Of a stretch of DNA of 64,000 nucleotides, positions 36,196-49,849 are shown piece by piece. The stretch lies in the NCBI RefSeq assembly GCF_022201045.2, contig NC_068562.1, positions 6,802,001-6,866,000 on the forward strand. The letters run 5' to 3'. A model generated the notes under the pieces. It saw nothing but the letters and a program-made list of their open reading frames with translations, did not search any database and was not told where the DNA came from. The DNA comes from Citrus sinensis (taxonomy: Eukaryota; Streptophyta; Magnoliopsida; Sapindales; Rutaceae). Each line of letters begins with the position of its first letter. Position 1 is the first letter of the stretch. The position numbers and the translations under genes were made by a program.

Positions 36196-37846
36196 GGGTA
36201 ATTTTTAAAAACCTCATATGAGGTTTGAAGCAGTTGCAAGTAGATGGCGAAAATTTATTTATTTGTAAGCACCCCCTTACATTTTGTTCTGTTTAATCTT
36301 TGTTTAGGTAGTTAGGGGCATTTATGACAATTCGTGCAAGAACTAAAAGTTTTGCAACATCTGGTGACTCGAGCACGATAACTGAGACCTGCCTTTGTAG
36401 TCACTATGCTCTGAGATCCAAATTTCATGAGTTTCCAAAAGCCTTTAATTGAATGCGCTTTGAGTTCATTGTTATTAAAGCTTGAATTGTTGGACCATTA
36501 ACACTTGACCCACATAGATGCATGCACGCCATTGGTTTTAGTGCAGAATCTTTTCAAGTAATGAAAAAACATTTGATTTGAGCACCAAATCTTTCAACCC
36601 GCGATTGAACCCCTACGAGACTCGGTCCTCGAACTAATTCAGCAGCTTCACCAAGTCATCCTTATTGCCACCATCTCCATTCACATGTTTCAAAGCCTTT
36701 TTGAGTCCCTCAACATGCTCTCTATCAATCCGGGCTTCAATTTCAGTCTCGATGGAGCCAGCGACTCAAATGATGGAGTGAGTCGAGACTCATCAAGTCA
36801 AGAAGCTTTTGAGGCTATTATGGTCGTGCTCTCTATGGAGGTTAAGACGAGGCTTTTGAGGTCGACGAGGTGTTGAGCGAGAGTAGGGAAATGTGGGTCC
36901 TTGGAGAGGAGGGCATCATATTCGGTTTCGAGCTTGAGCGGAGCTTTAATGGCGGATGAGTTGAACTCAACTGAGTTGGAATTAAGGTGCGCTTGGAGGT
37001 CGACTTCTCAACTAAGTGTTGCGGACCGCCCAATTCGCTAGCTCAATTGCCCACAATTTCGGGCTAGAGAGCCAACACAAGGCCAAGAGTGCTAGCTTGG
37101 CCCAATTCCGGAACATTCTAGGCAATTCTAGTACATGTGAGCTTGTAAATACTCTAGAATTCTCCATAGAATTCCAGCACATGTAAATAGCTAGGAAATG
37201 ATAGAATTCTCTAGAATCTCTAGAGCTTGGCAAGCCTCCCCTATAAATATGGGATGGCATTAGGCATTTGTATCCAACAAGCATTGTAAGCAACTCAAGC
37301 ATTGTATTCTCTCTTTGTGCAATACAAGTTTTCTTCTTTGGCTCAATTGCTCTCTTCTCTAGTTCGAGAAGCTCTAGGCTTACTTAGCAACATTCGACAA
37401 AGTTGTCTAAGTACCGCACGGGTTAGCTGCGCAAAACACTCATCCCGTGACATAAGGCTTGCTTAAGAGCTTCTAGGACGTTGAGCATTCGTGGAGATTG
37501 TTCTTGCCATGATGGATCTTCCATAAATGCATCTCGTTTCCTTTGATTTTGTGTTGTTTTGATGATTCACGAAGTTTATGTGAAATGGAGGTAATGACCA
37601 CTCACTGAGTCATTGTATAAACTAATCAATTGACCAAGCAATTTATCTTGAGACTTGAAATTTCTCAGCTGATTTTTAGCAATGTCGTGTATAAAAACTA
37701 TCATTAGGGTAATTTCATCTTTTCAAAGTCAACTAATTGTTAACAAAAAATTTAACTAACGGTGAAAGGATATTTACAAATAAATTAATTTTCGCTATTT
37801 ACTTGCAACTGCCTCAAACGTCAGGATATGTTTTTTAAAATTACCC
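36196..37846. mobile_element. MULE with captured sequence, perfect 10-bp target duplication
   Basis: 1,651 bp. The left end GGGTAATTTTTAAAAACCTC and the inverted right end GGGTAATTTTAAAAAACAT start terminal repeats that stay similar for about 85 bp (shared GCAGTTGCAAGTA and GCGAAAATT). Flanks are identical: ATCTCGGAAA at 36186-36195 and 37847-37856. No transposase. The interior has a GC-richer segment with a minus-strand open frame (about 37010-36600, including EFNSSAIKAPLKLETEYDAL and DPHFPTLAQHLVDLKSL) that looks like a captured host exon of unknown identity, plus a nested solo LTR. The element ends 180 bp before the ATG of the metallo-hydrolase gene. Confidence 0.85.
37017..37452. mobile_element. 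solo LTR nested in the MULE
   Basis: The 436-bp block starts TGTTGCGGAC and ends CCCGTGACA, flanked by TAAG on both sides (37013-37016 and 37453-37456). It has a promoter-like CCCCTATAAATATGGG (about 37229-37244) and a pyrimidine-rich downstream part typical of an LTR R region. Only 4 bp of duplication is supported, so the ends are less certain than the host MULE. Confidence 0.6.
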
Positions 37847-38026
37847 ATCTCGGAAATCGGGTCAGCGTTGTCGCCGCTCGTTTTCCAGAGTCTCCCGAGT
37901 TCTTCACTTTCCTCAAAATGCCCTTTCAGAACCCTAAAAAAGCCGAAAAAGTTCAAAAAGTAAAAAGTTATGAGACAATTTTTTAAAAAAATCTGAAAAA
38001 AGAAGAAAAATTAGAACTTTCTGTCA

Positions 38027-41000
38027 ATGGCATCATTTTTAGGCACGGTGAGGCCAAGCCCATCCTCAGTGTCCTGTTTTGCTCCTTGCAGACGCCAAAT
38101 ATCGGTTTACACCTCTCAAATTTCACTCCCAACATCTGGGTTCTTTCCTTTCAAGAGGATTCTTCAAGCTTGCCTTCAATCTAGTATGTTTCGATATAAA
38201 TTTTTAAGTTTTATTTCTGGGTATTAACGGTTTCCATGAATTATTTTCCATCTTTGCTTTACATGCAACTGTAAATGGTGTTAACTTATCCGGGTGTGAT
38301 CGATATGGATGATTGATTCTTGGTTTTGCACATTTAATTGGATATTTCTTTTTATATCTGTAATTTTTAATGTGCATTCATAGACTGGAAGCTTTTATGT
38401 TTGAGGAATTCTTAGCTTGTTATCTGGCAGCTGAAAAGCTTTAATTTTCAGTAAATTTAGATATAATGATGGACTTACAAAAATCCTTTTTATGAATGTA
38501 TTGCTTAAAGAAAACATTGCATTGTGAGGAGTAGCTGATAGTGAGGTTAATTTGTTACAAGTGAGGAGGCAGTGTCAACCTTTTGGTGGATTTTATTTCC
38601 GCTTGAAGGAAAATTATATGAAGTCTCTGCTGCAGATATTGTTGTGTTGTCTGCTATCATTCATAGCTATAGATAACCTATTAGTGATCCAAATTGGGTT
38701 ACAGATTTGGCAAATGGGGATAATGGAGTGCAGTTACCTGCTCAGCAATCTGAAATTGTATTTATGGGGACAGGAACTAGTGAAGGGATTCCTCGTGTCA
38801 GCTGTCTAACTAATCCTTCAAAAAAATGCCCGGTATACTATAGAGACTTCTATACTTGAGTTGACACTAAATGCACAAAATCTTTTGGAGACTTCCATTG
38901 AATCCCTCTTATGTACAGGTGTGCACAAAAGCTGTCGAACCTGGTAATAAAAATAGGAGACTCAACACAAGTATCCTTATTCGTTATCCTGGGCCATCTG
39001 GAAGGAGAAACATTTTAATAGATGCTGGCAAGTAAGTGAAAGATACTCCCAATTTGATCGTATTGGTCTCTTGGTATGGTTTAGCTGAAATCGCTTCTGT
39101 TTCTTATTATCATTTGCTGCTAATTTTTCAATTCCTACTGTTTCCATCTAATTGTCTTGATATGTGCTTATATATAAACAATAATAAAAATCTAGTTGGG
39201 CTTATAAAAATTATGTAATTAAACATTGATTGAATCTGGGAAATGAGATGGAAATTTATTTTTCCTTAAGACTAAAATTGGTCCCAAAGTTAGAAATAGT
39301 AAAAGAGATGGACCTTATAACTGAGCAATTTTGACGAGTTTATGTAATTCCCAAACTTATATGGCAAGAATTTTCTTTTGAACTTCTATTTTGCAGGTTT
39401 TTCTACCATAGCGCTCTTCGTTGGTTTCCTGCCTATGGGTCAGTCTTTACTTCATTCACTTGGAAAGTCTTTATGAAGGCCGTTTAAGATGTCAGTTACT
39501 TCAGTTGAGATTATATGACTGCAGCTTGTGCAAGCTTTGCATGTTGGTACTTTGTTAGACATTGCTACATATGAATGCAGAATAGTTGCAATAAGTTGCT
39601 TGCAATTATAAAGGACCATGTCACATAGGTTCTGTGGTGCACAAGATTTTGTGTACTTCAGATTAAAAAATGTTGGTAGTTGCAAAAATACTGGCCTCAT
39701 AATGTAGGGGTGGTATTATTTTAGTGTCCCGAGTATGTTATGATTCCCCTTCAAAAGAACCCCATACCAAAACTTTTCAACTTCTAGTCTTAGACACTGT
39801 ACTGATTAGATATGAATTTATTTAGGACCTGTGAGTGTCCCATTTGTTCTAGGATGATTGTTGATCCAATGTAACAAACTGGAATGAAAGTGAAACTTCT
39901 GCATTTGTTCATAGAGTTCAGTTTATCACTTAGTAAATTTTTATGATTATATTCTATCTGAACAAATATCTTGATGATTTTGATTCCATCTTCATAGTTT
40001 TTCAGCACAATTCAAACCTTGTTTCCTTGAGTGCTTGGTTTCTTCTGTTACCATTACCAGTGTTCCATGTTTGCTGAAGATTTTTTTATTGATAAATATA
40101 GGAGATTTGATTATTGAAGCACTAATTTATTGACATCCAAATTATTTGATGTTTTTGTTTCATATGTAGGAGATTTAAATGTTCATTTTTTTTTAAAAAA
40201 AAAAAACTAAATTCCTATTGATATTTGGCACAGATGTATCTTAGAGAGAAGTAGTTCTGCACTTAAAATTTTGTCTCTATGACCAGTTGGCCTAAACAAG
40301 CATAAATGTGTTTTCATACGCATGCCAAGCATTAGATATGAATTGAAGTAACCACCTATTACAATTTATAATTGATGCTACGTAATTGTTTAGAATAGTT
40401 CTAAATGTATATTGCATAGAGCATTTCTCTCAATGGATAATATGCTATTTAAATTGTCTTCATTCAGCTAGCCTGCTTGGTTTCTTTTAAAGCATTTATG
40501 TATATGAAAAAGTCGGAAGTTGTTAGATTGTGATGGTTTTGCAAATTCTGCTATGGTATATGTCAGGTACTTGCCTTATCATAACTAGTTGCATTTCTGC
40601 CAGGATAAGAACAATTGATGCGGTTATAATTACTCATTCTCATGCTGATGCAATTGGAGGTCTCTGACAACACTTTCTGATTCTTTTTCTTTAATCAAAC
40701 AAATGAATTTATGACACTGCATTAAGTTTGCTCTTCGTCATCTTATTATTATTGGATTTTGAAATAGAAGCACATATATGCTCTAAGATTGGCCTTTAAA
40801 TTATTTTTCATTTTTTACCCCCTTTTTTTTGAAGGTTTGGATGATCTTCGAGACTGGACGAACAATGTACAGCGTCACATTCCAATTTACGTTGCAATGC
40901 GTGATTTTGAGGTCCAAAATGCAATCCTGCCTTTATTGCATAGCATATTGTGTAGTTTTCAACTTCATTTGATCTTGGCACTAATTATTAAAACAATTTC

Positions 41001-42483
41001 AGGTAATGAAGAAGACTCATTATTATTTAGTGGATACAAGCGGGATTATACCTGGTGCTGCAGTTTCAGAGCTGCAATTTAATATCATTGATGAGGAGCC
41101 ATTCACTGTACAAGATTTAAAGGTAACAATTGTTCACTTAGGATTAAAGTGGAAATCCATAACTCTCTGATATATGAGTTTTTGAACTGGTTTCATAAAT
41201 TGGTGCCCTAAATTGGCTGTCAATTCCTCACGTGTTGTCAAACAACAGTTTCTGAAATTAAGTACAATAAAAAGTCTCTCTGGGAATTTGTATTTAAATT
41301 ATGAAGCTGAGGAAAATATTCAGAAATTAAAAAAAAAAGTTGTTTGGCGAGGGCTTTTTCACTTGGACTTAGTAAGGATAAATCAAGATTGCAAAGACAG
41401 AAGTAGGATTCATCTCAAAGCAAGAATTCATTTTGATGTCTATTCATCTTTAAAGGACTCTTAAGGTCCAATTAAAGACTGCTGTTTAATGGAATGGTTT
41501 TTTAGATGACCATTTGCTTCTTTGCATCTCTCCTGGATGTCTATGTGACTTGGTCTCACAATTCTCTGTTCTTCCAATGTAAACCTAAACATAAAATATG
41601 ACAAAAGTGTTATGTAGCCAAGTTGAAAAACAGTTTACGATGCAGAGTGATTTTTCTTTAAAAATATTGTGCTTCAGATTACACCTTTACCAGTGTGGCA
41701 TGGTGCTGGTTACCGTTCCCTTGGATTTCGTTTTGGTAATATTTGTTACATCAGGTAATGCTCTGAATATGGTTTGTTTGTGGAAATGTAATGCTTTCAT
41801 TATTTTCAGACTCCAGAAGTTTGAATTTGAAACTTTGCTGTTTTTTCTTTTTTCCAGTGATGTCAGTGAGATACCTGAAGAAACTTATCCCTTTCTGCAA
41901 GACTGTGAAATCCTGATAATGGTCCTCTCTCTCTCTCTCTCTCTCACATGCAAAGATACACACACATTTTTTCTTGTTTGCATGTATACTTAAGTTTTAT
42001 GTATGTACATAAGTACAGTTTGTTTTAAGCTTAAATGTCAAATGATTTTTTCAGGATGCTTTAAGGCCTGATCGGTCTTCTTCAACACACTTTGGACTTC
42101 CAAGGGTAGACAAATTCTTGGCATACTCAGGTAATCAATTTACATTATCAAATATGAGTTTAACTATTTTTCCTTTCAGGCTTTAGAGGAAGTGCGGAAA
42201 ATTCAACCAAAGAGAACACTTTTCATTGGTATGTTAATTTCTCCTTTTATAGTGTAGAATTTACGTGTTTCTGTTTCTGAATTGTTACTTGTTCCTTAAT
42301 GTTACATTGTCTTTGAATTCAAAAGAGATTCTAAACTCATCTTCTTTCCTATGCTTTTACAAAGGCATGATGCATTTGATGGATCATGAAAAGGTGAATG
42401 AAGAACTTCTGAAGTTGATGGAGACTGAGGGTCTTGATGTGCAACTCAGTTATGATGGATTGCGTGTTCCAGTAATGCTCTAG
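38027..42483 (+). CDS. metallo-beta-lactamase-fold hydrolase, probably plastid-targeted (350 aa, 12 exons)
   Basis: Exons: 38027-38183, 38705-38832, 38919-39031, 39397-39438, 40604-40659, 40835-40911, 41003-41122, 41678-41754, 41858-41921, 42055-42105, 42180-42228, 42365-42483. All phases agree. Exon 1 is Ser/Arg-rich and low in acid, like a chloroplast transit peptide. The fold begins with EIVFMGTGTSEGIPR, then CPVC.., NILIDAGK, and the metal motif THSHADAIGGLDDL (HxHxD). Downstream are WHGAGYRSLGFRFG (third metal His) and the C-terminal FIGMMHLMDHEKVNEEL. This belongs to the plant PhnP-like/cyclic-phosphate phosphodiesterase-type branch of the superfamily. The substrate is unknown. No competing start lies upstream before the MULE boundary. 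Confidence 0.88.
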
Positions 42484-43611
42484 CTCTTACCTTGTTTTCA
42501 ATGTGGGGATTAATAGACTGCATATACCAAACATGCTGTAGCCTTTATCATGTATTTTTGGGCACAGCCACTATTTTTTAACAACAAAACATACACCATA
42601 AACTCCAAATTCCAAGTCAATTATTATCTTGACCAACTCATCACAAACTCATATGATGTAATCTTTCCAGGAAGTTTCATTGGCCTCATTTAGTACTGCT
42701 GAATTCTAAATGTGACATAACATTATTATTTTATGTATTGGACTAGTGCCCGATTTTTCCTGCTTGATGTTAACATATTAGTTGCTCTATCATTTTTCTT
42801 GGTTTTGCTGGCACTAGCATGTTTAAAAGCGAGAGATGCTGAGAAATTGGTGACTATCTGGGGCCTGCTCAGAACTTTTTATAAATGCAGAAATAATAGT
42901 AGTCAAGGCAACCTTCTCTTACTTTTTGTATGCGTGCATGGAGTCTAAACAAGCTCTTTTTTCTCAATTATTTGCGCCCATCAACAGCAAAAGCATGTCT
43001 AAAATGATCTTGGGCAGATATGATTGTCGATTTTGAGTTGAATTTTTTTTGGGTACTTGAATGATCTGGGTCTGAGCAAATGTTTTATGATGATGACAAA
43101 AAGTATTACTGATGTTTGAAAAAAACCATTATAGGAAAGTAGATTTCCCAAAAGCGTGGAATATGAATCAAACTGCTTGTAAATTTGTACCAGAAAATTT
43201 GGTATCTTAGGAAATCAAGATGTGCATTTGTGCTTTAGGAAGGTCTCTACACTTAACTTTGGCCGTTACCTTTGTTGCCTGAGATATTACAACAGTGACG
43301 AAGACACTTTATGAAAAATTTCCCAGTCACATTGGTTGTAACTACCAGTCTGGTTAAACCATGTAAAAATGAGTAATATGGCGGGGGGGTCAGGTGGACC
43401 AATATATGATTTTTTTGTATTGTTTTTATTGGGCTGTAACTTACAATAAATATAACTTAACAAAACCAAACTTACATTATTAAACTTTAAGTCAAACTTT
43501 TTATACAGCATAGTAAAAATAGATTTACATAAATAATTTTCTGAACACAATCACGAAACTACTTTATATTTTATTATTTTACATCTTTTTTTTAAAAGGT
43601 CTTTCTAAATT
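42484..43611. other. 3' flank of the metallo-hydrolase gene, no further gene seen
   Basis: AT-rich. The first few hundred bases are probably 3' UTR. No ORF of note. Confidence 0.55.
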
Positions 43612-44363
43612 GGGGGATTGTTAATTTCTCTCTTATTGTAATTAATATATACTATTTATCCCCTTGTTGTTTTTATAATAGCCAATAACTCCTCTCACAA
43701 CATTAGTTTACAATATTACCCATATTTTCAAATATAATTTTATTTATATTTATTATAAATTAAATAAATCATATGAATAGAAATTGAAAAAAATATTTAT
43801 TAAGAACAAGAAATATATGTTTTGATGTGAAAAAAAATTAATAATAAAATTTTATATGTTTTGATGGAAACAAAAAAATGATTATTAAAATTTTTTCTTG
43901 TACTTTTTTTTTATTTTGTAAACATTTTGTCTTAATAAATATTTTATAATATTTTAAAATTAAATGTAAAAAGTATAAGAAAAATATTTTATTATTTATT
44001 TTATGATAATTTTTATTTATCATTCAAGTTTCTTATAATAATTTTTTATCATTTTATAATAGTTTTCTTATATATTTATTATATGAAAATATTTATAAAA
44101 TAAAAAAGCACAAGAAAAATATTTTATTATTGATTTTTTTCACATCAAAACATATATTTCTTATTTTCAATACTTAATTTTTTATTTTAATTTCTATTCA
44201 TGTGACTTATTTAATTTATAATAAATATGAATAAAAATATATTTAAAAATATAGATAATATTATAAATTTATGCTGTCTGAAGAATTATTAGCTATTATA
44301 AAAACAACATGAGATAAATAGTATATATTGATTAAAGTGGAGAAAATTGACCATGTTCTTTTT
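43612..44363. mobile_element. foldback / long-TIR element
   Basis: The left arm (about 43612-43960) and right arm (about 44010-44363) are inverted copies. Shared landmarks include AATATATACTATTTATC, TTGTTTTTATAATAGC, TTTATTATAAATTAAATAA and AAATATATGTTTTGATGTG. The arms nearly meet at the centre, so the whole 750 bp can fold on itself. There is no coding sequence. Flanks TCTAAATT/TTTAAATT hint at a 7/8 target duplication but boundaries are approximate. Confidence 0.72.
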
Positions 44364-47300
44364 AAATTTAATATAGCTAATCAGATCTTGAATCAAACAT
44401 GGTAATAATATTTTATTTAACTACTACTTTTAATAATTCTCAAAAAAAAAAAAAAAACTAATTTTGCTAGTTGCATTTTTGAGGCTGTGAGCCTGTGACT
44501 TGGGCGCCAGGGAGAGTCATTGTCTGATGGGGGCCACACGGTAAGATTTTACTTAAAGGTAGGCATGGGTGCCAGGTGTCAATTCGAATTTTGCCGCCTC
44601 CTCTGAAAACGAACTCTCAGAGAGAGGGAAAAGAGGGTCAAGTTAGTCACGCACTCTGCATGGATCTCTGAAAGCAAATCCAATAAACGGTCGCCACGTG
44701 CACTTGTCGAGTCAAGTACGAGTCCTCGATTAGTCCTTTTCACGGGTGTGTTGAAACGAGACGGTGAAAGGCTATAATCATCCTATTGCATGAGGAAGGA
44801 AGTAAATAATTCCCTGTTCCTACGGACTCATTCTATTCCATGAACTCTCGGGCTAAGATCTTACACGTGGCATCCCACAAGGGGAAATTGTTGAAATGTA
44901 ATTTGATCGAATGCGGTCCATCGAGGATGATGGAGGTCATGTGCAGTGTGAGTTATCATTGATATGTTTGACAATTAGAAAGTGGGCCCAAAGATATCTC
45001 AATCATTTTGGGTGGGACCTACTGCTTTTTGTGTGCCCCTCGTGAACTCTGAGTGCACACAAAACACACACGACAATGAATCTGACAGTGATGTGACTGA
45101 TAATGAAACAAATTATTCTTCTTGAAAATCAGTTTTGGTTCCACTGTATTTTCCCTTGCAATTTGGGGCACAACTAGACCCAAGTGAATGAATGATATTA
45201 AATCTCAAGTCCCACGTGTGATTTTAGTTAGAAATAAATTGAAAAACAAGAACTTGAATAAAAAAAATATAGTTTTATTTGGGGGCAATAGTTATTATTC
45301 CTGTCATAAGTAAAATTAAAAGTTTAGTTTAATGTTCTAGATGTTTAGTTAGGTAGCTATTTTTTTCTTTTTCTTTTTCTTTTGGTTGAGGTGGTTTGAA
45401 TATAAATATTTACATGATATATGTATATTTTTTTAATATATGAATATAAGAGACATTACGTTTATTTTTATAAATAAAAAAATCTTAAATATAATTATTT
45501 GACATTTATGTCCTTGTAAGTCAAAAAGAATAAAAATATTAAGTTTTATAATTTAAAAAATAAGTATATTTAATATAGATATTTTTGACATATAATATTT
45601 ACTTGCCATTTATATAAAAGTTATAAAAGTTCATTTTTTTCTATTAAGATGTAAATATTTTAAAATGGGATATAAATTACAAAGAATAAATAAATAAATT
45701 TAAAATATATATATATATATAGAATGAATAATATTTCAGACGTCAAACATTTAACAAATAAACTCTTAATTTGGTAAAAATTTCCTTTTATTCAACAATT
45801 CTAAATGGAAATCAATTGAAGTGAAATAGTACTACGTAATGGCATTGACCTATTGTCGATATCACACAAAAATTGAGCACTCGATATGTCGATTATCTAC
45901 CAGTTCTTCATCGACCACTTGTCTACTACTCTGTGGATGTTTCTGTTTTAAATGTTCATTTTTTTACTACTAAATTAAGGGAAATGGTGTGTCGACTAGT
46001 TTTACTGTTTTACAAATTGATCCAAATTTTACGTTATTTTCATAATCCTCAAAGGAGAAAAATAACGTTTCCGAAACTCGTCAAACGGAAATTTTCAGGT
46101 CTATTCACTGAGGTGATGGAGGCCAATAAATGCGAGAGTATGAGCTGGAAGTAAAATGACTGAAACAGGGAAATGGCATACAAATTTGTATTGTTTGATG
46201 ATATCATTTTTGGATTCAACATAAAAAATAAAATATTGTCTGGTTTTGCTTTGTTGCCAAATCAAATCAAGCTGGGCAGAGAGGTTCACACAGCCAACAG
46301 AAGCAAAATCATACAAATAACCAGTTGTAATATAACATTATAACTTGTCTTTTAATGAGCCCAGAAATCATGAAGTCTTGTGACTTTTTTTTTTTCTTGA
46401 TCCGTACAATCCATGCAGAGAAACTGTTGAGTATACCCAGATTCTGAATATGTTTAAGTTTACATCCTAATTTTGTCTGACCTTTCATGACTGATATAAC
46501 TAACAAAATTTGCTTTCCGCATTGATTAATACATATATAAAATATGAATGGTAATTAATTCTTGTAACACGTCACTTTATGTTATATTATTAACTCTTTT
46601 AAGACTTAAACACTAATTGATGATAATTAAGTCAAGAATGGCCTGCTAAGCGGGAGAGGTTAAAAATCCACTTCAATAGTGCTATTGTAGAGTATAAAAT
46701 CACTTTTGTTAAAACTTTTTAGATCATGTTTGGTATGAAAGTTGGACAGTCGTAATTTAAAGGATGCAATATTAAAGTATTTAGAAAAATACTAACTGTT
46801 ATAACGTGAAAGTTAAGTTGAGTGGATTCTACACTTACATGATGAAGAACATATAATATTTTTATTATTTTTGTTGAAATTATTATTTAAAAATTATATC
46901 GATTGTACGCAATCATCTTTTATTTTATAATTACAATTATTTTTTTTCAAAGATTTTAGTTTAAAAGTTATAATACTTCAATACTAAATGGCAATCATTT
47001 AAAATGCAATGGGGGGGGGGGGAGGAAGTGATTGGGAGAATATTAAAAGAGAAGAAGGAAGAAGACAACAAAATCGAAGGCAATGCATCTAATTAATATA
47101 TACAAGAAAATTAACTTATCATAAGTTGTTAAATTAATAGCCTCCAACAACTCTTGCTAGACACTTACTCTAACCAAATATCGATTGAAACTTAAAAATC
47201 CACTTAAGGTAACATAATCAATTTTTTTTTTTTAAATTTTGGGGACTACCTACCATTATTTAGTTTAATAATTCTTCATTGACCGACCTTTTATGTGATT

Positions 47301-49849
47301 TTAAAATAATCACATTTATCAATGATAGCTGAGTCATAGAATTCAATCATCTATGGTATGATCAGAGTTAAAATATTCGAGGTTATTTTTTGGGTACTAT
47401 TAACTATTTCAATTAGAGAAAAGCAGAAAATTCCTTTAAAAATTTATGATTACACATGGGTAACTAGCTATATATAATTACATACGAAATTAAATTTTAA
47501 TATCACGTAAATTAGAAGTCTGAAAAGACAAATGTATCGAAAAACAATAGCATATATAGTTGAAACACGAGATTAGACTCTGGTACCATATATTTTTTAT
47601 TAAAAAAAAAACAAACTGATAGATAATCACACAAAAATAATATGAAACTAGCTTGAGGCTAATTAATTATATTACAGTTTATTTTAAACACAGGTCATTC
47701 TTCAAACTAATGTATGTAAACAAGTTAATTTGTAGACATATCTATGGCTTGAATATTGACAAATGGAATCAAACCAGATCACCAATCTAGGGGCCTAATT
47801 AATTAACTTACATTATGGATAATTCTCTCATGTTGGTTTTATTTAATATAATTTCCAAACATATCTTTTAGATTATTTTAACGGCCGGGATGAGCTGGGG
47901 GAGCATATTGAGACATGGGTCGAGCAAGATCCCATTTCAAAACTAAAATCATTATTGAAGAATAAACAAGAAAATGACAAAAAAAAAACAGTTTTTTTTT
48001 TTTTTTCATTTCCATTTTTAAATTTCTTTTTGGTGATGGAACACAAACTCATCGAAAACATGAACAAACAGAAAGACAATGTAGCCTACATAAAGTACCC
48101 ACATTATTTAATTTCATACGGCACAAAAAAATATTGTATATGTGATGGTGAAACCTTCATTAATTTAAATTTTAAGTCATTGTTGATGATGCCCTCAAGG
48201 CTCTTATATATAAATATTTATATGTATACTTCATTTGACATAAATCTCTTTCATTTTTTTTTTCTTCTTTTTGAGAGAAAATCAAATCTACGAAGTTGAT
48301 CCGAGAAGTATGAATTTACGATTAACCCTTCGTTTGGGGTTATTACGAAATCATAATTTACAGTGCTTGAGTCAATCAAAAAAAATTTTTAAAGCTTCAA
48401 AAAAGTCAATGAAACTTAATTAACATTACTATTTGAAAATATAATTCTGTTAAGAGGCCCATACTTTGATCTAAAATTTGGTGACACATAAGTCAACCAA
48501 AGTGTATCTTTATCTACCATCCTAGTCACGACTGATAATTACATCAATTATAACAACCTTGACAATGATAACAAACAATTACCACAGCCCAAATAATATA
48601 ATAATTTAACTGGGCTTTACTGATTATAATGGAATACTATTCATGATCATCATAATTATGATCATAAATTAATAATGATGAGGGGAAAAAAATCAAAAGG
48701 TCAAATTAGGCAGCAGTGAGCAGCTGCCTGGTAGTAGCGATAGATTATGGAAGAGTACTTAGAATACATAGCCATCAGCTATCAGCTATCATATGACCTA
48801 AATTGGGTTCCCATTTCTTTTATTTGATAAAACATGCAAAATTGTCAGAAATTTCAGCTATCTCCTTGCAAAACAAATATTAAAAAACAAAGTGAAATTA
48901 ACAAAAAATAAATAAAATAAAATGAAGTCACTAGCTAGCTTTTAGTCATGCCTGTTGGCAAAATTAATCAATGAATCAATCATGTCACTGTAAATGTAGA
49001 AAGCTGTGAAAGTTAACTCTATATACAAAGTTACAGACCCATTCATCTAATATATGCATATAGAATACACATATATAGGCTTTTTTTTTTTCTTATTCTT
49101 TTTGGCTGGTTACTTTTTGATCATGGGGATTAAACAAAAGTTCAAATTATTTTAGCAGACAAATAAAAAAAAAGAAAGCAAATAGAGAATAATAATAATA
49201 TAAAGATTAAAGAAAGAAGAGATTTTTCTGGGGGTTGTGGAAGAGAACAAAAGAAAAGACAGAAAGTGCAACGTCATGAGTTAAGCAGTAGGGTTTCTTT
49301 TTTTTATTTGGTGTTTTTATTTCTCTTTGCTTTCAATATCATACACACACAGAGAGCACACAACATACATCTCTTCTCATCCACTTCTCTTTCTCTCTCT
49401 CTCTCTCCCCCTCTCTCTGTCTCTGTGAGTTTTTATTTTCTTGGTTATTATTTTTCTTGTTTTTTGGTCATGTTTGTATGCTTATGGTTGGATTTTCCTG
49501 GTAAATATTAGAAATAGCAAAGCTTATGTTATGAAAGCATGAAGAACAAAAGTTCTTTGAGGAGGATCTGCTTTAGCTGCTAGCTATATAAACAAATATA
49601 ATATTGTCTCTTGGGTTGAAGCCAAACAAACAAGGAACCATCAAGAGAATTATTGAGAGATAAATATACGTTTATATATCAGTTGCAGCTAGTTTTCTTT
49701 TGTTGTTTGTGTTACTACTTCTAGTTTTTTCATTTATTATTTTCAGCTTTTTCTATATAAGTTTGAAATGTTTTGTCTTTTAGATCCTTTGCGTCCAAGA
49801 AGATCTATGTGACTCAAGGTTCAACCTTGTGAAGTCCCCAAGAGAAAAG
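44364..49849. other. 5.5-kb gene-free stretch upstream of the IDD gene
   Basis: The part from 44460 to 45150 is less AT-rich and has two G-box-like ACGT sites (GCCACGTGC near 44693; TACACGTGGC near 44862). The rest is AT-rich, with a 12-G run at 47011-47022 and several short motifs resembling MITE ends (near 46735 and 48330) that I could not pair. The last 500 bp, with a CT-rich tract at 49388-49426, should be the promoter and 5' UTR of the IDD gene. I see no gene. Confidence 0.5.

Noticed and set aside
38552-38809. 85-codon frame as part of the metallo-hydrolase
   Set aside because: Wrong frame; the protein motif MGTGTSEG requires the acceptor at 38704 and the other frame.
45873-46154. 93-codon ORF as a gene
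   Set aside because: No domain, no context, and surrounding sequence is transposon-like AT-rich spacer.
47955-48299. 114-codon ORF
   Set aside because: A/T homopolymer-driven frame with no recognisable content.
49829-49849. Upstream extension of the IDD protein from 49829
   Set aside because: The codon there is GTG; the first ATG in frame is at 49850.
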